Origin: Brevibacillus choshinensis
GTDB lineage: Bacteria; Bacillota; Bacilli; Brevibacillales; Brevibacillaceae
Direction of reading: 5' to 3'
NCBI RefSeq assembly: GCF_001420695.1
Contig: NZ_LJJB01000015.1
Span: 156,001-220,000, forward strand
Length of the DNA stretch: 64,000 nucleotides
The notes below the pieces were generated by a model that had not been told where the DNA came from, made no database searches, and worked only from the letters and a program-made list of their open reading frames with translations. A program made the translations under genes and the position numbers. Shown piece by piece: positions 53,291-61,977 of this stretch; the stretch's first letter is position 1; every line of letters begins with the position of its first letter.

Positions 53291-54199
53291 TTAATCCATG
53301 AGCGTCAAAAGCTTACATACGTCCCGCTCCGCTTTTTCCCGCTCCTCTTTTGGAAGGCGCTTCAGCAAATCCAGCGCTGCGTAAGGCACTTTGAGTGCAT
53401 GAGGGTCTTTGTACGTCTTAGCCCAATAGTCAGGAGATGTAATGCGATCAAACGCCGGCTCCTTTACTTCATCCGCTAAAACAAAGTCGGGCATTTGGCG
53501 ATCAAGGTAGAGCTGTACGCGATGATTGACCATGCCTTTGGCTGTCAACTCCCCGTACCCGAAACGCTCCAGATCGGTTAAAGCCTGCGCATGCGTAATA
53601 CTGTGGTCGACCTCTCCGGAAAAATGGTAGATGACCCCCTCGATGACACGCCCTTGAACGACCGGGGGCAATTCGCCAAACGTCCTTTCCGCCATTTCCA
53701 ACGTCGTATGGTACGCTGGTATGTCACGGATATCTGCTGCCGTCACTTCAAAGTAATCAGCAATCCCCCAATATCGATCCTTCCTGTCTTCTGTTGTCTT
53801 TTTCAATAGAGTGACCAGCCCTTCTACCACTGTCGGACGGATCAGATCAGGACGCTCGCGCAGCGCTTTCAAAGCGAGTACACCAAGCGCCAGTCCATGA
53901 CCCGAAGTGCGCAGCTGCTTCACGTTTTCCTCCAAGCCCGCCAAAACCTTTTGCAAAAGCGCAGGATCTGCCTCCTCATTATCCTCCAAAGGCAAGAACC
54001 AATCTGGCTTTAGCTCGCGGTACGACTCACAAGTCCGTTCGATCCCATCGATCACATGTTCAGGCAAATCATGCTCGCGCGTCATGTAATAGCCAGCCAA
54101 CAACGCCGCTCCGTAATGCCCTCCGAACCATCCCGATGATGCCGCACGTGCCATCCCCACTACCCCAAGCTCCAAATAAGAATCCACCAACCGATGCAT
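53291..54199 (-). CDS. Hypothetical helical protein, 302 aa
   Basis: I do not recognise the family with confidence. The protein is soluble and mostly alpha-helical, starting MHRLVDSYLELGVVGMARAASSGWFGGHYGA. His-rich positions recur (GGHYGA, SGHGLALG, YHFSGEVDHSITHAQAL), a pattern that could bind a metal or resemble questin-oxidase-like helical proteins, but this is only an impression. AAGGAGG lies before the ATG at 54199; the frame is open to 54250. The azlD terminator upstream makes it a separate transcript. Confidence 0.6.
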   Translation of the reverse strand: MHRLVDSYLELGVVGMARAASSGWFGGHYGAALLAGYYMTREHDLPEHVIDGIERTCESYRELKPDWFLPLEDNEEADPALLQKVLAGLEENVKQLRTSGHGLALGVLALKALRERPDLIRPTVVEGLVTLLKKTTEDRKDRYWGIADYFEVTAADIRDIPAYHTTLEMAERTFGELPPVVQGRVIEGVIYHFSGEVDHSITHAQALTDLERFGYGELTAKGMVNHRVQLYLDRQMPDFVLADEVKEPAFDRITSPDYWAKTYKDPHALKVPYAALDLLKRLPKEEREKAERDVCKLLTLMD

Positions 54200-54280
54200 T
54201 TGCCATTCCTCCTTTTTCCATGTGCTATGCATCCATAATATAACAAACATTTTTATTTGTTAAGTATAAAAATAAGAAAA

Positions 54281-54308
54281 ATAAAAAAGCTCCGTTTATT
54301 TCGGAGCT
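54281..54308 (-). terminator. Terminator after azlD
   Basis: AGCTCCG-AAATAAA-CGGAGCT is followed on the minus strand by TTTTTTATTTTTC. Confidence 0.88.
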
Positions 54309-54323
54309 TACACAATAGGACTG

Positions 54324-54653
54324 CTACGCAACCCAATAACGCAATAGCATGATCGTGACCATGCCAGCCACTACCGTCCCCAATAAGCTGCGCGTCTTGA
54401 TTGCTACCAGGAATGTCGGGATGGCAGCCAACAATTCTACGTTCGTTGCCAAGGGAGCCCATTTTCCTTCGTGCAAAAACAGCTCCTGCCCGACCAACGC
54501 AGCCATTACGGAGATCGGGACATGACTCAACCAGCGTACTCCCCATTCTGGTAGGGCCATTCGGCTAAGCAGCATCAGGGGCAGCACTCTTGGGAGGAAT
54601 GTCACGACAGCTGTACCTAGTATAATCAACATGACGTCCCATCTTACTTCCAT
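54324..54653 (-). CDS. azlD: AzlD-family branched-chain amino-acid exporter subunit
   Basis: A 109-aa membrane protein with three to four helices and the AzlD features FLPRVLPLMLLSRM and WLSHVPISVMAAL. With AzlC it exports branched-chain amino acids or analogues. The ATG at 54653 overlaps the azlC stop by 10 bp. Confidence 0.9.
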   Translation of the reverse strand: MEVRWDVMLIILGTAVVTFLPRVLPLMLLSRMALPEWGVRWLSHVPISVMAALVGQELFLHEGKWAPLATNVELLAAIPTFLVAIKTRSLLGTVVAGMVTIMLLRYWVA

Positions 54654-55378
54654 TTTTCTATCACCATCCCTATCGTTGAGGCAATCACAGTCGCCGCGAT
54701 GACCCCGACATTTCCGCCAAGGACGAGTGAGGCTCCTACAGCAATCACGACTGCGCTGATCCCTACTACCACATCCAGCCGCCATTTCTTTCGGCTAACC
54801 ATGGAGAGTACCAGCAACCCAATAAACATGGCAGGCAACGCAAAGTCCAGACCGAACTTCTCCGGATCCACAATCCACTGTCCAAAATACGCCCCAGCAA
54901 TGTTCGCGAGAATCCAATTGAGGTAAGCCGTAATATTCAAACCGTGCATCCATCTTTCACTAATGCGCTTGCGCTTCGCCGCTTCGTTGATGGCGACACC
55001 GAATGTCTCATCTGTCAGTAACGATCCGATCAGCATGTTTCGTACAGGCGTCAGATGCCGAAAGTAAGGCGATAAAGCCGCACTGAGCAGGATATGTCTC
55101 AGGTTGACGAAGAAAATCGTGATGATGATCGCAGATGCCGATCCATTTGCAGCCATCATGCCAGCCGCAATGAATTGGGCAGAGCCCGCATATAAACAAA
55201 TCGACATCAGCGCGATTTCAGCCACGCTGAGGCCCGCTGTCTTTTCCACGACCCCTGCAGCCAATCCAATGCTCAAATACCCCAATAATGTCGGAATGCA
55301 GTCCTTTACTCCCTGGAGAAAGGTATCTTCTCTCTCGATTGCCGCATCTGCCTTCAGACGTATGTCTTGCTCCCTCAC
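54644..55378 (-). CDS. azlC: AzlC-family branched-chain amino-acid exporter subunit
   Basis: A 244-aa membrane protein with seven or eight helices and family blocks PTLLGYLSIGLAAGVVEKTAG, LYAGSAQFIA and FVNLRHILLSAALSPYF. It forms the large subunit of the AzlCD exporter. It starts 14 bp after the TrmB-type gene, so the regulator and the exporter form one operon. Confidence 0.93.
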   Translation of the reverse strand: MREQDIRLKADAAIEREDTFLQGVKDCIPTLLGYLSIGLAAGVVEKTAGLSVAEIALMSICLYAGSAQFIAAGMMAANGSASAIIITIFFVNLRHILLSAALSPYFRHLTPVRNMLIGSLLTDETFGVAINEAAKRKRISERWMHGLNITAYLNWILANIAGAYFGQWIVDPEKFGLDFALPAMFIGLLVLSMVSRKKWRLDVVVGISAVVIAVGASLVLGGNVGVIAATVIASTIGMVIEKWK

Positions 55379-55392
55379 TTTATCTCTTCCTC

Positions 55393-56205
55393 CTATCCCT
55401 TGAATCGTTTGCCCGTTACCACATGAAAAAGATCCGCTTTATTTCTCCAAAGGGCTTCCACTTTCTCAGGGCCTAGCTCTTTGGTCACTTCCGCAAACAT
55501 AATGTCGTGCCTGATATATTCAATCGCCACCAATACCAGAGCAGGATCCTGTGTTTTCACAGCCCACGTACTCGTGCCAGGACCAAAGTTTGCGATCAGC
55601 ACTTCTTCCTGATCACGAGCCACAATCGTCAGTCGGCCGCCCATGCGCTCCTGAGCTACTTCCGGAGACATGTAATCGTGATGAAAGGTGATTCCTATTT
55701 GTGTTTTTTCCTCGCCGAAAAGGACAGAAAAAACATCGATCCCTTCTTTGATGCGAGCATCGATTCCATTTTGAATAAAAGGTACCTGGGGTTCCCAGAT
55801 GGACAACCAGAGCTCTGATCTTGCTTTCCCGATCATCTCCACCATTTCAGCAATCACGAGCTCATCCCCGTCAATTCGTCGGATGACATCGACTTCGCGC
55901 TCACTTTCTAGCGCTGAGAGCTCTTGCTCCAGATAATCAAACGATTGTTCAAACTGCTTGCGTTGCCGGGAAATTAGCTCTTTGGCCGGCAACGGCGCAT
56001 ATGTCACAGGTTCGGACGGTACCGTATAAACGGCCCCCTTATCGACTAGCTTCCCGACTACCTCATAAATCATCGAACGCGGCACTCCCGATCTCTTGCT
56101 GATTTCATAACCCGTGATCGGATGATTCTTTAGAAGTCCTATATATGCTTTGCACTCGTATTGAGAAAAACCCAGCTTCTGCAGCTCTCTATAGATTTCT
56201 TCCAT
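55393..56205 (-). CDS. TrmB-family transcriptional regulator
   Basis: A 270-aa regulator with an N-terminal winged helix (LGFSQYECKAYIGLLKNHPITGYEISKRSGVPRS), a short coiled coil near residues 75-105, and a C-terminal ligand-binding domain resembling a phospholipase-D-like half (ELWLSIW). It probably controls the downstream azlCD genes in response to an amino acid. The ATG at 56205 is preceded by AAAGGGGCGG. Confidence 0.87.
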   Translation of the reverse strand: MEEIYRELQKLGFSQYECKAYIGLLKNHPITGYEISKRSGVPRSMIYEVVGKLVDKGAVYTVPSEPVTYAPLPAKELISRQRKQFEQSFDYLEQELSALESEREVDVIRRIDGDELVIAEMVEMIGKARSELWLSIWEPQVPFIQNGIDARIKEGIDVFSVLFGEEKTQIGITFHHDYMSPEVAQERMGGRLTIVARDQEEVLIANFGPGTSTWAVKTQDPALVLVAIEYIRHDIMFAEVTKELGPEKVEALWRNKADLFHVVTGKRFKG

Positions 56206-56273
56206 AGCCGCCCCTTTAGTAGTTAGTATTATACTCACTATAATATCTACCCTTTGAAGATGTCAATCTGAAT

Positions 56274-56304
56274 AGAAAAAGACAGAGGATCACGCCCTCT
56301 GTCT
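56274..56304 (-). terminator. Terminator after the YneR-like gene
   Basis: AGACAGAGG-GCGTGAT-CCTCTGTCT, followed by TTTTC on the minus strand. Confidence 0.85.
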
Positions 56305-56327
56305 TCTACCCGTTTATCCATATCTAT

Positions 56328-56615
56328 TTAGGTCAGTTTAAAATCGACCTCGTCCGTCGCTGCCAAGTAATCAACGGTCAATCCTTGTCCGTTCATGTAC
56401 CACAGCTCATCCTTCTCCATATAAAAAGTGATGCCATCCACCACGGTAGAGATCCCTATTTCATTTGGCTGTTCCTTGGCAATTCCCATGGAAAAGGAGT
56501 CCTGCACGGTGCTCACTCCGCCATAGCGGACAAAGAAACGAATACTGTCTCCCGGAACGCAGCCCCACTCTTGACGAAACCAATCGACTGCAGCAGAAGT
56601 CACTGTCAGATTCAT
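56328..56615 (-). CDS. HesB/YneR-like protein
   Basis: A 95-aa HesB-like domain protein resembling Bacillus YneR (MNLTVTSAAVDWFRQEWGCVPGDSIRFFVRYGG). It lacks the three conserved Cys of A-type Fe-S carriers at the C-terminus (the end reads VDFKLT); only one Cys (residue 19) is present. Iron-sulfur carriage is therefore unlikely and the role unknown. It is transcribed alone. Confidence 0.85.
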   Translation of the reverse strand: MNLTVTSAAVDWFRQEWGCVPGDSIRFFVRYGGVSTVQDSFSMGIAKEQPNEIGISTVVDGITFYMEKDELWYMNGQGLTVDYLAATDEVDFKLT

Positions 56616-56723
56616 CTATTCCACACTCCTTCATTAGAAAGCTCTCTTAGATAGTATTCCTCTCTTCTGTAGTTTACCTTACTTTCTAAATATGTACAGT
56701 AAAAAAGTATACTAATATACCCA

Positions 56724-56756
56724 CAAAAAAACCGATCTCCTCTTCATGGAAATCGG
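56724..56756 (-). terminator. Terminator after the second two-component system
   Basis: CCGAT-TTCC and GGAG-ATCGG arms close a hairpin followed by TTTTTTTG on the minus strand. Confidence 0.8.
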
Positions 56757-56773
56757 CTCTTTGTTTTGCTGCT

Positions 56774-58066
56774 CTATTGCTTTAATGGCAGGTTGAGTAA
56801 AAAACTCGTCCCCACTCCTTCTTCACTGCTCACCTGGATCTTGCCATGATGTGCATCCACGATCCATTTGGCGATGGACAATCCCAAGCCTGTCCCTTCT
56901 GTTTGCCTTGACCTCATCTTGTCTACGCGGAAGAAGCGATCGAACAAAAAGGGAATGTCCTCTTTGGGAATGCCGATCCCGGTGTCCCTGATCATGACCG
57001 CCACTCGTTGTCCCTCGCGCTTGCATGATACAAAGATCTTGCCGCCTTCATTTGTGTATTTCAACGCATTGTCCAGCAGGATGACCAACAGCTGGTGTAG
57101 ACGTTCTTCATCACCGATGATTTCCAGCGGCTGCTCAATGTTTGTCTCCAGGCTGACTTCCTTGACGATTGCCATCTGTGAAAACACCTGGGTGCATTTG
57201 AGTACCAGCTCGTCTAGCCGAAGCCTTTGATTCATGATTTGGAGTTCATTCGAATCGCTGCGTGCCAGTGTCAGCAAATCGGACACCAGCTTGCTCAGAC
57301 GGCGCGCCTCCTGCATCCCGATCATGATTTTTTCGCTCTCCCGTTCAATCGTATGATCGGGATAGCGAAACAAGCGCTCGAGATTCACTAGAATAGCTGT
57401 CAGAGGCGTACGCAGCTCATGGGACGCATCCGCAATGAATTGCTGCTGTTTTTCCCAGGAGACCTGGATCGGGACGAGTGCCCTTCTGGCGAGAAAGAGG
57501 CCTGCCACCACCGCAATGACGATACTGACGGCATCCCCAATCGCTACAACATACAGTAAGCTGCTCAGCATGTTCTGCTCAGGCGCCAAATTGTATACGA
57601 CTTGATATTGCATGGCGATCTGGATATGATCACCGATGACCACCTTTTTCGGCATAGTGACGGTCTGCACCCGATAGACTTGACCGTCAATCGACATGGT
57701 ATCGATCCCATCCGGCTTGTTGATATGCCGGAACTTGGACAAATCCTCCGGCTCCAGTCGGTCTCCAAATACCGTACCAATGACTTGCCCGAGTCCATCC
57801 CAGGCGATCAGGGCATATCTGCGGTCCAGTTCGTTAAATTTCTTGCGCTCACTGCGGTTGTATGGAAAAGGGTCCTCATTGATCCGCTGAAGACGTGGCA
57901 GAGGATCAATCGTCAATCGCTGCGCTACTTTTGTCAGCTCACGGTCCACTTGGGAATACAGTCGATACTTCATGGTAAAGTAAACCGCGCTACCCAGACC
58001 GTTCAGCAGTAAGAATACGACGATGACGTTCAAGGTCACCAGGCGAATCCGGGTTTTTTGAAACAT
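56774..58066 (-). CDS. Sensor histidine kinase (CiaH/RppB type)
   Basis: A 430-aa kinase with helices at residues 10-32 and about 170-192 enclosing a 140-residue extracytoplasmic sensor. The phospho-acceptor motif is ADASHELRTPLTAI, N-box LDNALKYT, G1 DTGIGIPKED, G2 GTGLGLSIAK. It is the partner of the response regulator whose stop overlaps its start by one base. The RND pump genes upstream of this pair, on the same strand, make envelope or drug stress a likely signal, but this is inferred. Confidence 0.93.
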   Translation of the reverse strand: MFQKTRIRLVTLNVIVVFLLLNGLGSAVYFTMKYRLYSQVDRELTKVAQRLTIDPLPRLQRINEDPFPYNRSERKKFNELDRRYALIAWDGLGQVIGTVFGDRLEPEDLSKFRHINKPDGIDTMSIDGQVYRVQTVTMPKKVVIGDHIQIAMQYQVVYNLAPEQNMLSSLLYVVAIGDAVSIVIAVVAGLFLARRALVPIQVSWEKQQQFIADASHELRTPLTAILVNLERLFRYPDHTIERESEKIMIGMQEARRLSKLVSDLLTLARSDSNELQIMNQRLRLDELVLKCTQVFSQMAIVKEVSLETNIEQPLEIIGDEERLHQLLVILLDNALKYTNEGGKIFVSCKREGQRVAVMIRDTGIGIPKEDIPFLFDRFFRVDKMRSRQTEGTGLGLSIAKWIVDAHHGKIQVSSEEGVGTSFLLNLPLKQ

Positions 58067-58740
58067 TATCGCTCTTCCCTTTTCAAAATGTAGCCCACGT
58101 TGCGGATCGTGCGGATAAAGCTCTCATAGGGACCCAGTTTCTTCCTCAAATAGTGAACGTACAGATCGACTACCCCGTAATTGGCGTCTGAATCGATCCC
58201 CCACACCCGATCAAAAATTTGTTGGCGGGTCAGGATCTGTTCTCGGTTTTGCAGAAAGTATTTGAGCAGCTCGTATTCCTTTGTGGTCAGCTTCATAGGT
58301 TCGTCGTCGATGAAGCCGTCGTATTCATTTACTTTCAGAGAGAGAGGGCCGTATGACATCTCCCCCTCTGTTCCTGTCTTTCCGTTACGGCGTAATAGGG
58401 CTCGTGCTCGGGCTGTCAGCTCTTCTGCAGCAAATGGTTTGACCAAGTAGTCGTCCGCACCGGCATCCAAGCCTTCCACGCGTGACTTCACACTGTCCTT
58501 TGCCGTCAAAAACAACACGGGCGTCGTAATTCCTTTGGCGCGAAGTGTTTTGACCAGTGTCAGTCCATCCATGCCTGGCATCATGATATCGAGCACCAGT
58601 AAGTCGTAGATTCCCCGTTGCGCCAGCAAAAGTCCGTCGTCTCCACGCTCAGCAATGTCCACTTGATAGCCTTCATCCGTCAAGACTCCAGCGATCGTCT
58701 GAAGCAGAGCTTGTTCATCCTCCACTGCAAGAATCAGCAT
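58066..58740 (-). CDS. OmpR-family response regulator
   Basis: A 224-aa OmpR/PhoB-type regulator. Receiver: acidic cluster near residue 7-9, phospho-Asp in LLVLDIMMPGMDG (about Asp51), Lys in FLTAKDSVKSRVEGLDAGADDYLVKPF. The winged helix includes LTTKEYELLKYFLQN and VDLYVHYLRKKLG. It overlaps the kinase gene by one base and follows the RND pump gene by 81 bp. Confidence 0.95.
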   Translation of the reverse strand: MLILAVEDEQALLQTIAGVLTDEGYQVDIAERGDDGLLLAQRGIYDLLVLDIMMPGMDGLTLVKTLRAKGITTPVLFLTAKDSVKSRVEGLDAGADDYLVKPFAAEELTARARALLRRNGKTGTEGEMSYGPLSLKVNEYDGFIDDEPMKLTTKEYELLKYFLQNREQILTRQQIFDRVWGIDSDANYGVVDLYVHYLRKKLGPYESFIRTIRNVGYILKREER

Positions 58741-58805
58741 ACGTATCCCTCTTTCATCTGAAAAAGCCGCTAGGAAAAGCTTCTTTATCGTGTAAAAATG
58801 AATAA

Positions 58806-58821
58806 GCCTCGATAGAGGTTT
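58806..58821 (-). repeat. Family A repeat start after the RND gene
   Basis: On the minus strand AAACCTCTATCGAGGC directly follows the RND stop codon, then CTTATTCAT, resembling the start of the copies at 31317 and 52401 (AAACCTCTATCG..GC). It also forms a CCTC-TATC-GAGG mini-hairpin and may act as a weak terminator. Confidence 0.45.
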
Positions 58822-61800
58822 TTATTTTTCGATGCCTACCGTTTTTGGCTTACGAAATGGCAATGTGATGCGTACCACTTTTTTCAATCGGATCGTGATA
58901 TCATCCAGCATAGCATAAACGACTGGAATCACAACGAGCGTCAGCATGGTCGAAAAGAGCAATCCACCAATAACCACAGTCGCCATAGGTGCTTGGCTTT
59001 CTGCACCTTCACCCAAGCCCAAGGCTAATGGCAGCAACGCCAATACGGTACAAAATGTCGTCATTAAAATCGGACGTAGACGTACTGGACCTGCGGTGAG
59101 CAGAGCCTCCGTACGATCCATACCTTCTCTTCGCAAAATATTGGTAAAGTCGATCAGTACGATCGCATTACGCACAACCAGTCCAGCCAACAGGATGAGT
59201 CCAATAAAGGCAGGAACACTGACTGGCCTTCCCGTTACCCAGAGGCTAAATGTCGCCCCAAAGATGGACAAAGGAACGGACAGCATGATCGAGAGCGGAT
59301 ACACCATCGACTCAAATTGTGCTGCCAGGATGATGTAGACGAGTACAATCGCCAGTCCAAAGGCAATCAGCATACTCTTGGTCGATTCATCCATTTGCTG
59401 ATTTTGCCCTTGCTTTTCAATGGTATACCCCGGCGGTATCGGATAGGTCGCCAGGACTTGATCAATCGCGGTTGTGACGGTACCCAGGTCTTGACCAGGA
59501 GCCGTCGATGCCGTGACGTTGACTACTCGAGTCTGATTGTAGCGTTGGATCGCTTGTGGGCCATTTGCCATCACGACATCGGCTACATCCTTGATCTGAA
59601 TCAGCTCACCTTTTGGTGTCGTCAACAACAGATTCCCGATTTCCTGCATGCTGCTCACTTGCCCATCACTAAGGCTGAGCGTAACGTCCACTTCCGTCCC
59701 TGCTGTTTCGTATTTGGTCGCTACTTGATCCTTCAATGCCGTCTGAATCGTGCTGGAAATGAGGCTTTGTGTTACGCCCAAATCAGCCGCACGTACACGA
59801 TCCAGTTTGACCTGAATTTCCGGGCGGGACTCCTCGAGGTTGTTGTCCGCTTCACGGACACCTTGAACCTCGCCAATTGCTGCTGTCAGGCTTTCCGCTA
59901 CTTCCTTCAATGTATCTTCATCATTTCCGCGAATCGCGTAGGAAATCGGTGCAGATCCACCGAATTGTCCGCCGCCACCACCCATACCTGGCAATGTCGC
60001 GCCACCGGCTTCACTTACCCGAAGCCTTGCTCCCGGGAAGCGGTTCAGCTTTTGCCTGATCTCGTCAGTAACTTCTGCCGTTGTACGATGGCGCTCTGAC
60101 TTGTCAGAAAGAATCAACAAGAACGATCCGGCTGAAGTGGAGGCAGAGTTGCCGCGCGTCGCATTGGTGGAACCCAACGCTGTAAAGATGGTCTTCACTT
60201 CTGGAATCGTAGCCAAAATGGCCTCTGCCTGCGTGACTGCTTCTTTCGTTTTTTCCAGCTCGGTCCCGTTCGGCATGGAAATGGAAACGTTGATTTGGCC
60301 CTGGTCGGATGTCGGCATAAACTCAGAACCAATAAACGGAATCAGACCTACACCTGCTACCAGCGAGGCTAGTCCAATCGCCAGGACCGATTTGCGGTGA
60401 TGCAGGGACCAGTTGAGAATGCGTCTGTAAAAAGCCAAACCTCGCGAGTCATTTCGCTTCTCTGCGTGCTCGGCGGCTTTCAACGCTGCTTTTTTGTGTG
60501 ACATCGTCCATTTGGAAGTCAGCATCGGTGTAACCGTCAACGAAACGATCAGCGATGCGAGCAGGGAGAAGGATACCGTGACGCCCAAGTCCCTGAACAG
60601 CTGAGCCGTGACACCTTCCACGAATACAATCGGGAAGAAAACAGCGACTGTCGTCAAGGTAGCGGCAATAACCGGCATCGCCACTTCCTTTGTCCCTTTG
60701 ACTGCCGACTCTTTAATGGACAAACCTGTCTCGCGATGACGGTGGATATTCTCCAATACGACAATCGCGTCATCGACGATCATCCCGATCCCCAGCGTCA
60801 GTCCACCCAAGCTCATGATGTTAATCGACATGTCGGCGAAGAACATGAGCGTAAACGTGGAAATGACAGAGATCGGTATCGCCGTCGCGATAATGACCGT
60901 GTTGCTCGCGCTCTTCAGGAAGAGCAGAATGATCAGAATCGCGAGCGCCCCACCAATGAGGGTGTCATGCACGAGTGTATCGATCGACGCTCGAATGAAC
61001 GAGGACTGATCGGAGAGTGCCATGACGGACATCGACTGCGGCATACTTGCCCTTTGTCTGTCCAGCTCCGCATACAGATCATCGACGACAGCAACCGTGT
61101 TGGTACCGGACTGCTTCATGATCGACATCGTGACAGTTGTCTGGTTGTTCATGGTGTTCTCAATCGATACTTCTTTAAAGCCATCCTGGATGAGTGCCAA
61201 ATCTTCGAGGAAAATCCGGCTTCCGTCCTTCATAGGAATAGAAACCTTGCGAATGTCATCCACCGACTTGAATTTTCCCAAGGAACGGACGGTGTAAGAT
61301 ACGCCGCCTTCCGTGATATTTCCCCCGGACGAGTCGAGGTTCTGACTCTTCAACTGCTGACTGATATCCGAGAGCGAAATACCGTACTGTTCTAGCTTGC
61401 TCTGGTCGACCACGATCTTGATTTCCCTGTCCAAACCACCGGAAACGGATACAGATGCGACACCATTGATCCGTTCGAGCGATGGTGCCATCTGGTCTTG
61501 TACAAAGCTTTTCAATTGGTCGGCTCCCATGTCTGCCGAAACAGCCAACGTCAGCACCGCTGTGCTATTCGGGTCCATACGAGCAACGGTTGGGGAATCT
61601 ACATCATCCGGAAGGGAGCGCTTCGCACGCTCGACCTTTTGGGTAACCTCCGTAACCGCCTTATCTAGGTCGGTACCGTAGGAAAACTCAACAATGACCA
61701 TCGAGGAGCCTTCCCTGGACGTGGACGTCACTGACTTGATACCAGCTACTGAGGAGACGGCTTGCTCCACCGGCTTCGTGACGAGATTCTCCATCTCTTC

Positions 61801-61977
61801 GGGACCTACCCCCGAATAGCTGGTAATGACCGCAATGGTCGGTATTTCAATCTTTGGATACAGGTCGATAGGAATCCGGCTCAATGACATGATTCCCAAA
61901 ATAATCACGATGAGGACTCCCATCATTACTGTGACGGGACGACGAATGGCGCGTTCCGATATATGCATGGGGCTCAC
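58822..61977 (-). CDS. RND-family (HAE1/SwrC-like) multidrug efflux permease
   Basis: A 1051-aa RND transporter with 12 helices (one after the N-terminus, two groups of helices around 340-540 and 870-1030) and two large external loops. Motifs: N-terminal RRPVTVMMGVLIVIILGIMSLSRIP, GSxFMPTSDQGQ region, and transmembrane proton-relay residues within GLTLGIGMIVDDAIVVLENIHR. It exports amphiphilic compounds using proton motive force. In Gram-positives this family includes SwrC, linked to surfactin self-resistance and swarming. It starts directly after the adaptor gene stop. Confidence 0.95.
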   Translation of the reverse strand: MSPMHISERAIRRPVTVMMGVLIVIILGIMSLSRIPIDLYPKIEIPTIAVITSYSGVGPEEMENLVTKPVEQAVSSVAGIKSVTSTSREGSSMVIVEFSYGTDLDKAVTEVTQKVERAKRSLPDDVDSPTVARMDPNSTAVLTLAVSADMGADQLKSFVQDQMAPSLERINGVASVSVSGGLDREIKIVVDQSKLEQYGISLSDISQQLKSQNLDSSGGNITEGGVSYTVRSLGKFKSVDDIRKVSIPMKDGSRIFLEDLALIQDGFKEVSIENTMNNQTTVTMSIMKQSGTNTVAVVDDLYAELDRQRASMPQSMSVMALSDQSSFIRASIDTLVHDTLIGGALAILIILLFLKSASNTVIIATAIPISVISTFTLMFFADMSINIMSLGGLTLGIGMIVDDAIVVLENIHRHRETGLSIKESAVKGTKEVAMPVIAATLTTVAVFFPIVFVEGVTAQLFRDLGVTVSFSLLASLIVSLTVTPMLTSKWTMSHKKAALKAAEHAEKRNDSRGLAFYRRILNWSLHHRKSVLAIGLASLVAGVGLIPFIGSEFMPTSDQGQINVSISMPNGTELEKTKEAVTQAEAILATIPEVKTIFTALGSTNATRGNSASTSAGSFLLILSDKSERHRTTAEVTDEIRQKLNRFPGARLRVSEAGGATLPGMGGGGGQFGGSAPISYAIRGNDEDTLKEVAESLTAAIGEVQGVREADNNLEESRPEIQVKLDRVRAADLGVTQSLISSTIQTALKDQVATKYETAGTEVDVTLSLSDGQVSSMQEIGNLLLTTPKGELIQIKDVADVVMANGPQAIQRYNQTRVVNVTASTAPGQDLGTVTTAIDQVLATYPIPPGYTIEKQGQNQQMDESTKSMLIAFGLAIVLVYIILAAQFESMVYPLSIMLSVPLSIFGATFSLWVTGRPVSVPAFIGLILLAGLVVRNAIVLIDFTNILRREGMDRTEALLTAGPVRLRPILMTTFCTVLALLPLALGLGEGAESQAPMATVVIGGLLFSTMLTLVVIPVVYAMLDDITIRLKKVVRITLPFRKPKTVGIEK

